Below are positions 8,741-16,429 of a DNA stretch of 34,058 bases, piece by piece; the stretch's first letter is position 1; every line of letters starts with the position of its first letter. Below the pieces are notes generated by a model. That model saw only the letters and a program-made list of their open reading frames with translations, made no database searches and was not told the origin of the DNA. Source of the stretch: Deltaproteobacteria bacterium. GTDB taxonomy: Bacteria > Desulfobacterota > Binatia > Binatales > Binataceae. The DNA is taken from contig JAJYRQ010000036.1 of the NCBI GenBank assembly GCA_021794015.1, positions 1-34,058 of the forward strand. The letters are read 5' to 3'. The position numbers were made by a program, and so were the translations under genes.

Positions 8741-9355
8741 CTAGTCGCCGGCCGCACGCGCCAGTTCCGCTTCGACCAGGACCAGCCGGTCGTTGCCGAA
8801 AAAGATGGAACCGTTGACGAAGATCGTCGGCGAGCCGAACCCGCCCCGCGCAATAAGCTCGTCGGTGTTGGCGCGCAGACGTTCTTTGCAGGCGGGACTG
8901 CCGATACGCTCGAAGAAACTTCGCTCGTCGAGTCCCACCTCTCGTACGATGTCGCGCAGCACCTCGTCGCGGCTGATGTCGCGGTCGGATGCCCAGTAGC
9001 TCTCGAAGACCCGGCGCGTGTAGGGCGAAACCAGGCCGTCGTCCAGCGCCACCAGCGCGCCGCGCATCGCCTTGACCGAATTTACCGGGAAAACCGCGGG
9101 CTCGGCCAGGATTTTAAGACCGTAGAGCCGCGCCCAATCCTGAAGGTCCTTGCGGTAATAGTCCTGCTTGGGCTTGACCGGTCTTTGCCGAAACTCGTAG
9201 ACCGACGGATTGACCGCGTTAAACACGCCCCCCACCAGAATCGGCTTCCACACCAACTCGGCCCGGTGGCGCGCGGCGATCGTTTCGATTCGGCTAAAGG
9301 CAAGGTAAGTCCAGGGACTCGAACAATCGTAGAAAAACTCAAGCCGAGGAGTCAT
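8741..9355 (-). CDS. DsbA-fold 2-hydroxychromene-2-carboxylate isomerase-like protein
   Basis: Member of the thioredoxin-fold kappa-GST/HCCA isomerase family, 204 residues, full length. The N-terminal YDCSSPWTYLA matches the family's active-site segment, in which a Ser replaces the redox Cys of DsbA, so a glutathione-type isomerase rather than disulphide chemistry is expected. The C-terminal GSPTIFVNGSIFFGNDRL carries the cis-Pro turn typical of the fold. No aromatic-degradation genes lie nearby, so the naphthalene-pathway substrate of the name-giving enzyme should not be assumed. First gene of the thpR-recA direction, divergent from the HEAT-repeat gene with about 135 bases between. Confidence 0.82.
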   Translation of the reverse strand: MTPRLEFFYDCSSPWTYLAFSRIETIAARHRAELVWKPILVGGVFNAVNPSVYEFRQRPVKPKQDYYRKDLQDWARLYGLKILAEPAVFPVNSVKAMRGALVALDDGLVSPYTRRVFESYWASDRDISRDEVLRDIVREVGLDERSFFERIGSPACKERLRANTDELIARGGFGSPTIFVNGSIFFGNDRLVLVEAELARAAGD

Positions 9356-9490
9356 TGCCGTATGCCGCCTCCCGCGCTGGCGCCGAAGCCCGGCGCCTGG
9401 CCAGCTCGCTGCTGCTGCCGGCGCGGCGCCGGACCCCGGCTACCGCACAGGCTTGCATCTGGACGCCCACTACCCGATGATTACATCAGA

Positions 9491-10450
9491 ATGAGCGTCG
9501 CGGTCACCAGACTGATAATGCCGCCGCATTGGCTTGCGGCAGGGGTCGTTGGCTTGGTGCTTCTGGCCTTGGCGGCGGCGCCGGCGCACGCCCAGTTGCT
9601 CGGCATGGGAGGCTCCCCGATGGCGGGGGCGCCGATGATGGGCGCCGGCTCTACCGGCTACGGGGCGGGCGGGATGGCGGGCTCGCCCAACAGTACGATG
9701 TCCAGCGGCGGCGCAGCGGGGCCCGGAATGATGGGCGGCATGATGAGCCCGCAGTTCAACAACGCGCTCTCCGACTTTCAGTCTCAGCACAGTTTCTCCT
9801 CGCTCGAGAACAATCCCACGGCCAGCCAGGCGCTTGACACGGCGCGCAGCGAGCTTAACAACAAAAACCCGGTGACACGTTTCGAGGCCCTTGACAAACT
9901 GCGCAAGGTTGACAGTCCCGACATAGCCCAATTCCTCATCCGCCAGATGGGCAACAAGGACGAAAACATCCGTATCAAAGCGATCGACCTGCTCGGAGCA
10001 CATGCCACCGACGCGGCAGTCAGTCCGATGACCAAGCTGCTGTTCCTTCAGGGCACATCCCTGGTCGAAAAGCGCCATATCGTTGCCGCCCTGGGCCGAG
10101 TCGGCGACCGCAAGGCCACCCTAGCGGTGATCGAATTCCTCAGACTGGCCAAGGACACCGATAGCCGCGGCACCGCGATCTACGCCTTGGGTGAACTGGC
10201 CGACCCGCGGGCCAGCGACGTGCTTATCGAAGCCTTTAACAGCGACCACAACCCGCGTATCAAGCAACTGACGCGCGAGGCGCTGGCCAAGGTCGACGGA
10301 GAAGCGCCGTCGCGCCACGCCGTGCGCGCTGTGGACCGCCAGATCAGCGAGCTGCAGCCTACCGACCAGCGGCTGGCGAATCTTCGGGCAATGTTCGACC
10401 AGCAAAACGGCCCGACTCCGCCTCGCACCCTCGGTGGCCCGGGGCAGTAA
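9491..10450 (+). CDS. Secreted HEAT-repeat protein with Met/Gly-rich N-terminal segment
   Basis: About 319 residues. A clear Sec signal (LAAGVVGLVLLALAAAPAHA, cleaved before Q) is followed by about 60 residues dominated by Gly, Met, Ser and Pro (MAGAPMMGAG, GPGMMGGMM), then helical HEAT-like repeats from about residue 125 to 290 (for example NIRIKAIDLLGAHATD, RGTAIYALGELADPRASD). HEAT repeats act as protein-binding scaffolds; the export signal places this one in the periplasm or outside. An alternative start at 9518 gives a shorter n-region. There is no strong ribosome site at either. The specific function is unknown; the Met-rich stretch could bind a soft metal, but that is speculation. Confidence 0.75.
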   Translation: MSVAVTRLIMPPHWLAAGVVGLVLLALAAAPAHAQLLGMGGSPMAGAPMMGAGSTGYGAGGMAGSPNSTMSSGGAAGPGMMGGMMSPQFNNALSDFQSQHSFSSLENNPTASQALDTARSELNNKNPVTRFEALDKLRKVDSPDIAQFLIRQMGNKDENIRIKAIDLLGAHATDAAVSPMTKLLFLQGTSLVEKRHIVAALGRVGDRKATLAVIEFLRLAKDTDSRGTAIYALGELADPRASDVLIEAFNSDHNPRIKQLTREALAKVDGEAPSRHAVRAVDRQISELQPTDQRLANLRAMFDQQNGPTPPRTLGGPGQ

Positions 10451-10452
10451 GT

Positions 10453-10472
10453 GCGGCGCTTTGGCGCGCCGC
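10453..10472 (+). terminator. Weak hairpin after the HEAT-repeat gene
   Basis: GCGGCGC and GCGCCGC can pair as a 7-bp stem around a six-base loop directly after the stop codon. No T-tract follows, so intrinsic termination is doubtful. The roughly 190 bases up to the convergent dciA end otherwise show nothing I recognise. Confidence 0.3.
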
Positions 10473-10645
10473 CAGCCTGGCTGTTAAGGGCTCCCGGATG
10501 GAGATCGGCGCAGGGCCGCAATTAGCGGTCTTGGACTGAACCGCTCCGGCGCGCGAGCAGTGGAAGTCCCCCGCAGAGCTGGCGGTCCCTCTCCTGCCGC
10601 CTGATGCGGCCGTGCCTTACACCGCGCAGCCGTTTTCGACTTCCG

Positions 10646-11092
10646 CTAACGCGCCGCCCGTCCCCAGGCCTCGATCAGGCTTGCGAAGGCGCGCTTGAGG
10701 GCTTCGTCGTGAAGTTCCGGCAGTTCCACCGCCTGGCGCGGCAGTCGAGGTACCGAGCGCAGCCGCCTGCCGGACGGCCCCTTGAGCCGGCCGAGAACGA
10801 AGCGCAGGTCTCGCACCACATCACTGCCGACTTGGGCCTGAAGACGCTGCAGGAGTTCGGTCTTCATCAGGCTCAGTTCCTGCAGCCACATCGCCGTGGA
10901 GACTCGTATCACGGCGGTATGGAACTTCACTTCCACCACCGCGCTGCGGCGGGCGATATGCTCGCCGGCGACCCCGGGCCAAGCTCCGACCACGCGTACA
11001 AGATCGAAATGGTCTCCTTTGTCGAACCGGTCGAGCAGAGCCCCGAGCGTCTTTGCGATCGGCTCGGGACCGGCCGGTTTGATGCGCGCCAT
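10646..11092 (-). CDS. dciA: DUF721/DciA-family protein, candidate replicative helicase loader
   Basis: About 148 residues with the DUF721 pattern: PEPIAKTLGALLDRF at the N-terminus, VVGAWPGVAGEHIARRS, then VRVSTAMWLQELSLMKTELLQRL and an Arg/Pro-rich C-terminal part. DciA proteins load the DnaB helicase in bacteria that lack DnaC/DnaI. The start at 11092 gives MARIKPAGPEPI; a GTG at 11161 would add 23 residues and would overlap the DnaA-box-like site at 11154-11162. It is divergent from nrdJ across a roughly 500-base control region. The family assignment is good; the loader function follows from the family and was not tested here. Confidence 0.78.
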   Translation of the reverse strand: MARIKPAGPEPIAKTLGALLDRFDKGDHFDLVRVVGAWPGVAGEHIARRSAVVEVKFHTAVIRVSTAMWLQELSLMKTELLQRLQAQVGSDVVRDLRFVLGRLKGPSGRRLRSVPRLPRQAVELPELHDEALKRAFASLIEAWGRAAR

Positions 11093-11153
11093 GCTTTTGA
11101 CCTTAGCGCTTGCGCCTCCTGCGGCAAGGGCTGCGGCTGCCTGCGAGTGTCGA

Positions 11154-11162
11154 TTGTCCACA
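11154..11162 (+). promoter_or_regulatory. Near-match DnaA box upstream of dciA
   Basis: TTGTCCACA differs from the consensus TTATCCACA at one position. It lies about 60 bases before the chosen dciA start and in the same orientation as the perfect box at 11322-11330. A single such match can occur by chance, so this is a supporting observation only. Confidence 0.35.
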
Positions 11163-11310
11163 GCTATCCAGGCGGGTGGAAGTCGGACGCTGGCCAGAGG
11201 CAGGCGGCCCGCTTGAGAGTGATAAAGCGCAAGTCGGCGTGACAGATGAAAGCGCGATAATGGAAATTAGCTGTCCTGATGCGTTACTGGCTTCGAGTTA
11301 TGGGCAACCC

Positions 11311-11320
11311 CTGCATATAG
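11311..11320. promoter_or_regulatory. Candidate NrdR box 1
   Basis: CTGCATATAG matches the NrdR core CWATATATWG at 8 of 10 positions and sits within an AACC...GGTT inverted context. It is 31 bases, about three helical turns, from the second box at 11342-11351, the spacing usual for tandem NrdR sites upstream of ribonucleotide reductase genes. The downstream gene is nrdJ. Confidence 0.5.
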
Positions 11321-11321
11321 G

Positions 11322-11330
11322 TTATCCACA
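11322..11330 (+). promoter_or_regulatory. Perfect DnaA box between the two NrdR boxes
   Basis: TTATCCACA is an exact strong DnaA-binding consensus. It lies between the two candidate NrdR boxes and upstream of the nrdJ promoter, in the dciA-nrdJ divergent region. In E. coli DnaA also regulates nrdAB. Sequence match is direct; binding is inferred. Confidence 0.5.
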
Positions 11331-11341
11331 GGCTTCAACCC

Positions 11342-11351
11342 CTATATCTTG
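11342..11351. promoter_or_regulatory. Candidate NrdR box 2
   Basis: CTATATCTTG matches CWATATATWG at 9 of 10 positions. Both boxes are preceded by AACCCC. Together with box 1, 31 bases upstream, it forms a plausible tandem NrdR operator for nrdJ. Confidence 0.55.
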
Positions 11352-11361
11352 AGGTCAGGTA

Positions 11362-11391
11362 TTGACAGGCGCAGCCGTGTCGTTGTAAATT
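11362..11391 (+). promoter_or_regulatory. Candidate nrdJ promoter
   Basis: A perfect TTGACA -35 at 11362-11367 is followed by TGTAAAT-rich sequence at 11384-11391 that gives 4-of-6 matches to TATAAT at spacings of 16 or 18 bases. It lies 10 bases downstream of NrdR box 2. This leaves a leader of about 190 bases before the chosen nrdJ start, in which I see no cobalamin riboswitch signature. Confidence 0.45.
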
Positions 11392-11586
11392 TCCTCTGGT
11401 TTTGGTGCCGAGAGAAGGTTGGAGGGCTGAGCGCCGAGCTACCCTGGAGGTCAGCGGGTTTAGGTGGGGCAGCGGGCGTGCGGGTTCCATGGGAAAGAGC
11501 TTCCAGCCAGCCGCGCAATGGAGAGATGGCCTTGGGAGGGCTGTAAGGGGTGTGGCGCGCGCATGGACGAGGCGAGGGGATGGACG

Positions 11587-14415
11587 ATGGCGGGTTCTGA
11601 AGTGAAGGCGCAGCCGGCGTCGCAGAAGGGCGAAGAGCGTCAGCGGGGCAGCGGGATTCGTCGCTTTTTCACGCGGCCTGGGGAAGACCCCATGGCACAG
11701 GTCGAGTGGGCGCGAAGGGTGGCCATGATCGCCGGTGAGAACGGCGCGGTGGTTTTCGAGCAGCGGGACGTGGAGGTTCCGCGCTCGTGGTCGCAGACCG
11801 CCACCAATGTTGTGGTCTCGAAATACTTTCGCGGCCCGCTGGGCAGCCCGCAGCGCGAGACCAGCGTGCGCCAGGTTGTCGGCCGCGTGGTAGAGACGAT
11901 CTCGGGCTGGGGCGCAGAGCAGGGTTACTTTGCCGACGCCGAGGAGCGCGAGGCTTTCCGGGCGGAGCTGGGGCATCTCCTGGTCGAGCAAAAAGCCGCC
12001 TTCAACAGCCCGGTCTATTTCAACGTTGGAATCGAGCCGCGGCCTCAATGTTCGGCCTGCTTCATCCTTAGGGTTGAGGACAACATGGGCTCGATTCTCG
12101 ACTGGTATCGCAACGAGGGGCTGATCTTCAAAGGCGGCTCGGGTTCGGGGGTTAATCTGTCGGCGCTGCGTTCCTCGCGCGAGCGGCTTTCCTCGGGGGG
12201 AACGGCCTCCGGGCCGCTGTCGTTCATGAAGGCGGCCGACGCCTCGGCGGGGGCGATCAAGTCGGGCGGCAAGACGCGGCGGGCGGCGAAGATGGTTGTG
12301 CTCAACGCCGACCATCCGGATATCGTCGACTTTATCCGGTGCAAGCAGGAGGAAGAAAAAAAGGCCTGGGCGTTGATCGACGCGGGCTACGACGGGTCGC
12401 TCGACGGGCCGGCCTATGCTTCGGTCTTCTTTCAGAACGCCAACAACTCGGTGCGGGTCACGGACGATTTCATGCGCGCGGTGGTCGAGGACGGCCCCTG
12501 GCAGACGCGCTACGTAACCACCAAAGAGGTGGCGCACAGCTACCGGGCGCGCGAGCTGCTCAGGATGATGGCCGAGGCGGCGCACGCCTGCGGTGACCCC
12601 GGCGTCCAGTATGACACCACCATAAACCTGTGGCACACCTGCCCGGCCACCGGCCGAATAAACGCCTCCAACCCGTGCAGCGAGTACATGCATCTGGACA
12701 ACTCCGCGTGCAACCTCGCCTCGATCAACCTCTTGCGCTTCGTCGACGAGCGGGGCGAATTCGACGTCCGCGCCTTTCGGCAGGCCGTGGCCGTAATGAT
12801 TACGGCGCAGGACATCATCGTGGACAAGTCGTCCTACCCGACCGCCGAGATTGGGCGCAACGCCGGCGCCTTTAGGGAACTGGGGCTGGGCTATGCCAAC
12901 CTTGGGGCGCTGCTGATGGCGCTCGGCATGCCGTATGACTCGGCGCAGGGACGAAGCTACGCCGCGGCGCTGACGGCGCTTATGACGGGCGAGGCTTACC
13001 TGCAGTCGAGCCGGCTGGCGTCCACGTTGGGCCCGTTTGCCGGTTATGCGCCGAATCGAGAAGCGATGCTGCGAGTAATTGAGCGCCATCGGACCAGCGC
13101 CTACAAGCTGGACCCGACTTACGTGCCGCTGGAGCTGCTGGCGGCGGCCCGCGAGAGCTGGGATGAGGCGCTCAAGGCGGGCGCGCGCTCCGGCTACCGC
13201 AACTCCCAGGCCACCGTGATTGCCCCGACCGGCACGATAGCCTTCATGATGGACTGCGACACCACCGGCATCGAACCCGACATCGCCCTGGTCAAGTACA
13301 AGAAACTGGTCGGCGGCGGGGTGCTCAAGATGGTCAACGGCACCGTGCCGCGAGCGCTTAAGCGTTTGGGCTACGAGTCCAAGGAGATCGAGGCGATCGT
13401 CGAATATCTCGACGAAAACGAGACAATTGAAGGCGCGCCGCACCTCAAGGAGGTCCACCTGCCGGTGTTCGACTGCGCCTTCAAGCCGCGCGCCGGCTCG
13501 CGTTCCATCGATTACATGGGCCATCTGAAGATGATGGGAGCGGTCCAGCCTTTCATCTCGGGCGCGATCTCGAAAACCGTCAACATGCCCGCCGAAGCGA
13601 CCGTCGAGGAGGTCGAGGAGGTTTATACAACCGGCTGGAGGCTCGGCCTTAAGGCGGTTGCTATCTACCGCGACGGCTCGAAGCGGACGCAGCCGCTCAG
13701 CACGGGCGGCGCCGCAAAGACGGGTCCGGCAGAAGCGCAGGCGGCGAGCGCCGCCCAGCAGCAGGCCGTCGGCGCCGCCGAGTTTCGCCCGATGAGGCGC
13801 AAGCTGCCCGCCGAGCGCCGCTCGATCACGCACAAGTTTGACATCGCCGGCCACGAAGGCTACATCACTGTCGGGATGTACGAGGACGGCACGCCGGGCG
13901 AGATTTTTGTGCTGATGTCGAAGCAGGGCTCGACCATCTCGGGCCTGATGGACTCGTTTGCGACCGCCATCTCGTACGCGCTGCAGTATGGCGTGCCGTT
14001 AAGGTTCCTGGTCGACAAGTTCGCGCACATGCGTTTCGAGCCCTCGGGCTTCACCAAGAATCCGGAGATACCGCACGCCAAGTCAATTGTGGACTATCTC
14101 TTTCGCTGGCTTGCTTCCAAATTCCTGGACGAGGAGGCGCGGCGCGAAGTGGGCGTGCTGAGCACGCTGCGCGGGCCGGCAACACCTCCGGCACAGACGC
14201 CCGGGCCGACGGCAAGCGCTTTGGCGGGCGCCGAGCAAAGCCCGCAGGCGGCGCCGCTAACGGCGGCGGGCGCCGCCTGGCCCAACGGCTCGGCCAAGAC
14301 GACCTTTGTCAATCAGGCTGACGCGCCGGCTTGCCCCGACTGCGGCGGCATTATGGTGCGAAACGGCTCGTGCTACATATGCCCGAGCTGCGGAACAACC
14401 AGCGGCTGCTCGTAG
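11587..14415 (+). CDS. nrdJ: Class II adenosylcobalamin-dependent ribonucleoside-diphosphate reductase
   Basis: Reduces ribonucleotides to deoxyribonucleotides using a B12-generated thiyl radical, oxygen-independently. About 942 residues. Catalytic signature N362-x-C364-x-E366 (NPCSEY); first redox Cys in QCSACF (C158); substrate-binding segments GGSGSGVNLSALR and APTGTIAFMMDCDTTGIEPD. After the barrel comes a TSCPD-type domain (about 750-860: EGYITVGMYEDGTPGEIFVL) and a C-terminal Cys-rich zinc ribbon with CPDCGG and CPSCGTTSGC that probably re-reduces the active site. No N-terminal ATP-cone is visible. The start at 11587 follows AGGGGA; upstream in-frame starts at 11563 and 11518 are possible. 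Divergent from dciA. Confidence 0.95.
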   Translation: MAGSEVKAQPASQKGEERQRGSGIRRFFTRPGEDPMAQVEWARRVAMIAGENGAVVFEQRDVEVPRSWSQTATNVVVSKYFRGPLGSPQRETSVRQVVGRVVETISGWGAEQGYFADAEEREAFRAELGHLLVEQKAAFNSPVYFNVGIEPRPQCSACFILRVEDNMGSILDWYRNEGLIFKGGSGSGVNLSALRSSRERLSSGGTASGPLSFMKAADASAGAIKSGGKTRRAAKMVVLNADHPDIVDFIRCKQEEEKKAWALIDAGYDGSLDGPAYASVFFQNANNSVRVTDDFMRAVVEDGPWQTRYVTTKEVAHSYRARELLRMMAEAAHACGDPGVQYDTTINLWHTCPATGRINASNPCSEYMHLDNSACNLASINLLRFVDERGEFDVRAFRQAVAVMITAQDIIVDKSSYPTAEIGRNAGAFRELGLGYANLGALLMALGMPYDSAQGRSYAAALTALMTGEAYLQSSRLASTLGPFAGYAPNREAMLRVIERHRTSAYKLDPTYVPLELLAAARESWDEALKAGARSGYRNSQATVIAPTGTIAFMMDCDTTGIEPDIALVKYKKLVGGGVLKMVNGTVPRALKRLGYESKEIEAIVEYLDENETIEGAPHLKEVHLPVFDCAFKPRAGSRSIDYMGHLKMMGAVQPFISGAISKTVNMPAEATVEEVEEVYTTGWRLGLKAVAIYRDGSKRTQPLSTGGAAKTGPAEAQAASAAQQQAVGAAEFRPMRRKLPAERRSITHKFDIAGHEGYITVGMYEDGTPGEIFVLMSKQGSTISGLMDSFATAISYALQYGVPLRFLVDKFAHMRFEPSGFTKNPEIPHAKSIVDYLFRWLASKFLDEEARREVGVLSTLRGPATPPAQTPGPTASALAGAEQSPQAAPLTAAGAAWPNGSAKTTFVNQADAPACPDCGGIMVRNGSCYICPSCGTTSGCS

Positions 14416-14734
14416 CCGAGGCGGCAGGCGACGCCGCGAGGGGTAGCGGCGCCGAGAGGTCAAAGGGGGTAAGCCCGCCGGGCGGCACCAGCGACGAGAA
14501 CCGGGTGTGCGCAAGGCTGGGATTGCGCGGCCGCGAAAGGCGGGAACCAGACCGCGGGAGCGCAGGCAAAGGCGCAAAGCGTGCCAATGCCGCCGGGATT
14601 CGCGCCGCACGTCAACTCGGCGCACCTCCGCAAAGACGGCGGTGGAGGGGTGGTGGAAGTGGCGAGGGCGGGACCGGGTTTCCCGGTCCCGCCCCGGTTG
14701 CCGCCTGGGGCAGGGGCCGGTCAGGCCACAGGAG
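14416..14734. other. Convergent intergenic stretch with one strong hairpin
   Basis: No convincing coding sequence lies between the nrdJ stop and the convergent TPR-protein stop. Short frames here are basic low-complexity translations. The only structure seen is the hairpin at 14666-14694. Confidence 0.6.
14666..14694. terminator. 13-bp perfect hairpin between convergent genes
   Basis: GGGCGGGACCGGG and CCCGGTCCCGCCC pair perfectly around a TTT loop. It lies between the convergent nrdJ and TPR-protein ends. No T-tract follows on either strand, so it may act as a transcript-end stabiliser or a bidirectional pause rather than a classical intrinsic terminator. Confidence 0.55.
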
Positions 14735-15991
14735 CTATTCGCTAACCGTTTCCATGACCCGGCCGGAGGCGGCGTCGGCGATTTGCAGCACCACCTTGGC
14801 CTCGACGCGGTAGCGGCTCTTGGCGGCTGAGATGCCTGACTTCACGTCGTCGATGAATTTCGCGCGCGCAAACGGCGGCATCCGGTCCATCGGAAAGTCC
14901 CTGGTCAGCACCGTGGCGGCGAGTGGCGACGGCCAGCGGACCGCCTCGACTTTAGCGCCAACAACAGGCATCTGGCGTAGGTAGTGCTCGATGGCCGAGC
15001 GAAACGCCGCCGCGTCGTCAGCCGAGCTCGAAGCGGCGCTGCCGGGCACCTTAGCGGTCGTTGCCGGTTTCGATGGGGCAGCGCCGGCCTCGGGCTGCGC
15101 CGGCTCGCCGAGCGTGCCGGTCATGAAGTTGGTGACGGCGCTGCGCGCCTGTTCGTTGGGCGCCAAGGCGAGTGCTCGGCGCGCCTGCCGGCGCGCCTGG
15201 TCAAGCTTTTTCTCTTCCAGGTAGGCAACCGCCAGGTTGAAGCGGGCCTGGAAAAAGTCGGGATGGCCCGCCAGAACGGCGCGGTATTGGCCCACCGCCA
15301 TCGTGGCGTTACCGGTGGAGAGGTACATCGTGCCGAGGTCGGTCCGTACATCTGGGTCGTCAGGCTTAAGCCGCAGGTAGTGTTCGTAGGCTGCGATCGC
15401 CTCATCGTAGCGCTGCTGGTCGTAGTCGATGTTGCCGGCGCCGCGCAGTGCTTCCGGGTCGTCCGGTCCAAGGGCGAGCGCGCGAGCGTAGGCCTGACGC
15501 GCGACGGCATAGTAGCTGGGGTCAAAAACGGCGGCGCGGCTGGCGGCCTCGCCGAGTCGCTTCCAGCGATCGATCTCGGTCGGATGAGCGTTGGCTTCCA
15601 GCTTCAGGCCTTGGATGTAATCGCGTGCCTCCTTGGGAACGTTCACCGGCGGATGGCCCGGTGGAAGCTGGCCGGCGGCGGTCGAATCGCCAGCCGATGG
15701 GGCACGGTTGGCAGTTCCGGGTAAATCTCGGGTGACGAACCAAACCAACGCCCCGCCGGCAACGAAGATTGCAGCAAAGACCGCCTGAAAGCGACGCGTC
15801 AGTAGAGCCGACTTTCCTGGCGCAACGGGTGCTGGCGCGGTTCGCCCGCTTGGTTCGGACGCTCCCGCCCCGACCGGCGCGGCGGTTGCAGAAGGCTGGC
15901 CCGGCGTAGGCTCGAGAAGTCGCGCCCCGCAAGCGTGGCAGAAATGCGCCTGCCGCAGCACCGGCTCTCCACAGGCCGGGCAACGAGGCAT
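14735..15991 (-). CDS. Zinc-ribbon, single-TM, TPR-repeat protein of unknown role
   Basis: About 418 residues. An N-terminal zinc ribbon (C4-x2-C7 ... C18-x2-C21) faces the cytoplasm; a Pro/Ala linker leads to one transmembrane helix at about 68-86 (FAAIFVAGGALVWFV); then tetratricopeptide repeats at about 150-280 (for example YDEAIAAYEHYLRLKPDDPD and ARFNLAVAYLEEKKLDQARR), an Ala/Pro linker and a C-terminal domain of about 100 residues that I do not recognise. TPR arrays mediate protein contacts. The layout resembles zinc-ribbon membrane sensors and assembly factors, but no specific function can be named. A GTG at 16015 would add eight residues. Confidence 0.75.
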   Translation of the reverse strand: MPRCPACGEPVLRQAHFCHACGARLLEPTPGQPSATAAPVGAGASEPSGRTAPAPVAPGKSALLTRRFQAVFAAIFVAGGALVWFVTRDLPGTANRAPSAGDSTAAGQLPPGHPPVNVPKEARDYIQGLKLEANAHPTEIDRWKRLGEAASRAAVFDPSYYAVARQAYARALALGPDDPEALRGAGNIDYDQQRYDEAIAAYEHYLRLKPDDPDVRTDLGTMYLSTGNATMAVGQYRAVLAGHPDFFQARFNLAVAYLEEKKLDQARRQARRALALAPNEQARSAVTNFMTGTLGEPAQPEAGAAPSKPATTAKVPGSAASSSADDAAAFRSAIEHYLRQMPVVGAKVEAVRWPSPLAATVLTRDFPMDRMPPFARAKFIDDVKSGISAAKSRYRVEAKVVLQIADAASGRVMETVSE

Positions 15992-16429
15992 TTCACTTTG
16001 GCCGGCTGATGACACTTACGTGGCTTTTGCGCCGGCGCGGCCGGGCCGTCGGCCGGCGCGTTCAGCGCGGGACCGCACGCGCTGTCTTTCGGTTCGCCGA
16101 AGCCGCGCTGGGCTTCGCGGCTAAGGTTGTCGTTTTCCCGGCCAAGGCCATGTCGTCTTCCCCCCTCCAATCAAGCTTAGCAATGGATCCGACCTGGTAA
16201 CAGGCGGCAGCCGCGACGGTCGCCCCGGGCCGTGGCGGCCGGTTTTGAGCGAATCTGTGGCCGGATGTACGATGATTGGCTCGGGGATTGCTCGGCGTCA
16301 TGGCCGGTAGCAGAGGTGCCCGGGCTGGAGTTTCGCTGCGCGGGCGAGCGGTCGCGGCCAAAGCGCGAGACAGCTCCGGCCGTGACGCGGTTTGGCGGCG
16401 GCGGCTTTCTTACTTGGCGGGTTGCTGTC
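15992..16429. other. Divergent intergenic region, TPR protein versus phosphotransferase
   Basis: About 440 bases between divergent starts. Apart from a possible 29-codon minus-strand ORF at 16062-16151 I see no gene. An A+T-richer patch at about 16165-16200 could hold promoters for one or both directions, but no hexamer pair with good spacing stood out. Confidence 0.5.
16062..16151 (-). CDS. Possible small basic protein, 29 residues
   Basis: ATG at 16151 is preceded at a suitable distance by a GGAGGGGGG Shine-Dalgarno-like run, stronger than that of most genes in the window. The predicted peptide begins MALAGKTTTLAAKPSAAS and is rich in Ala, Lys, Thr and Arg, somewhat like histone-like tails. 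It lies on the same strand as the TPR protein, about 70 bases upstream of its start. No family is recognised. It may be a spurious ORF; the ribosome site is the main support. Confidence 0.3.
   Translation of the reverse strand: MALAGKTTTLAAKPSAASANRKTARAVPR

Noticed and set aside
8495..9490. Upstream in-frame extension of the HEAT-repeat gene
   Set aside because: The extension lies antisense to the HCCA-isomerase-like gene and would bury a clear signal peptide.
11093..11400. Chromosomal replication origin
   Set aside because: Only one perfect and one near-match DnaA box, no AT-rich unwinding cluster and no dnaA/dnaN/gidA neighbours.
11335..13854. 839-codon open frame on the minus strand opposite nrdJ
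   Set aside because: It covers the nrdJ control region and most of nrdJ in antisense; composition is typical of shadow frames and no motif is recognisable.
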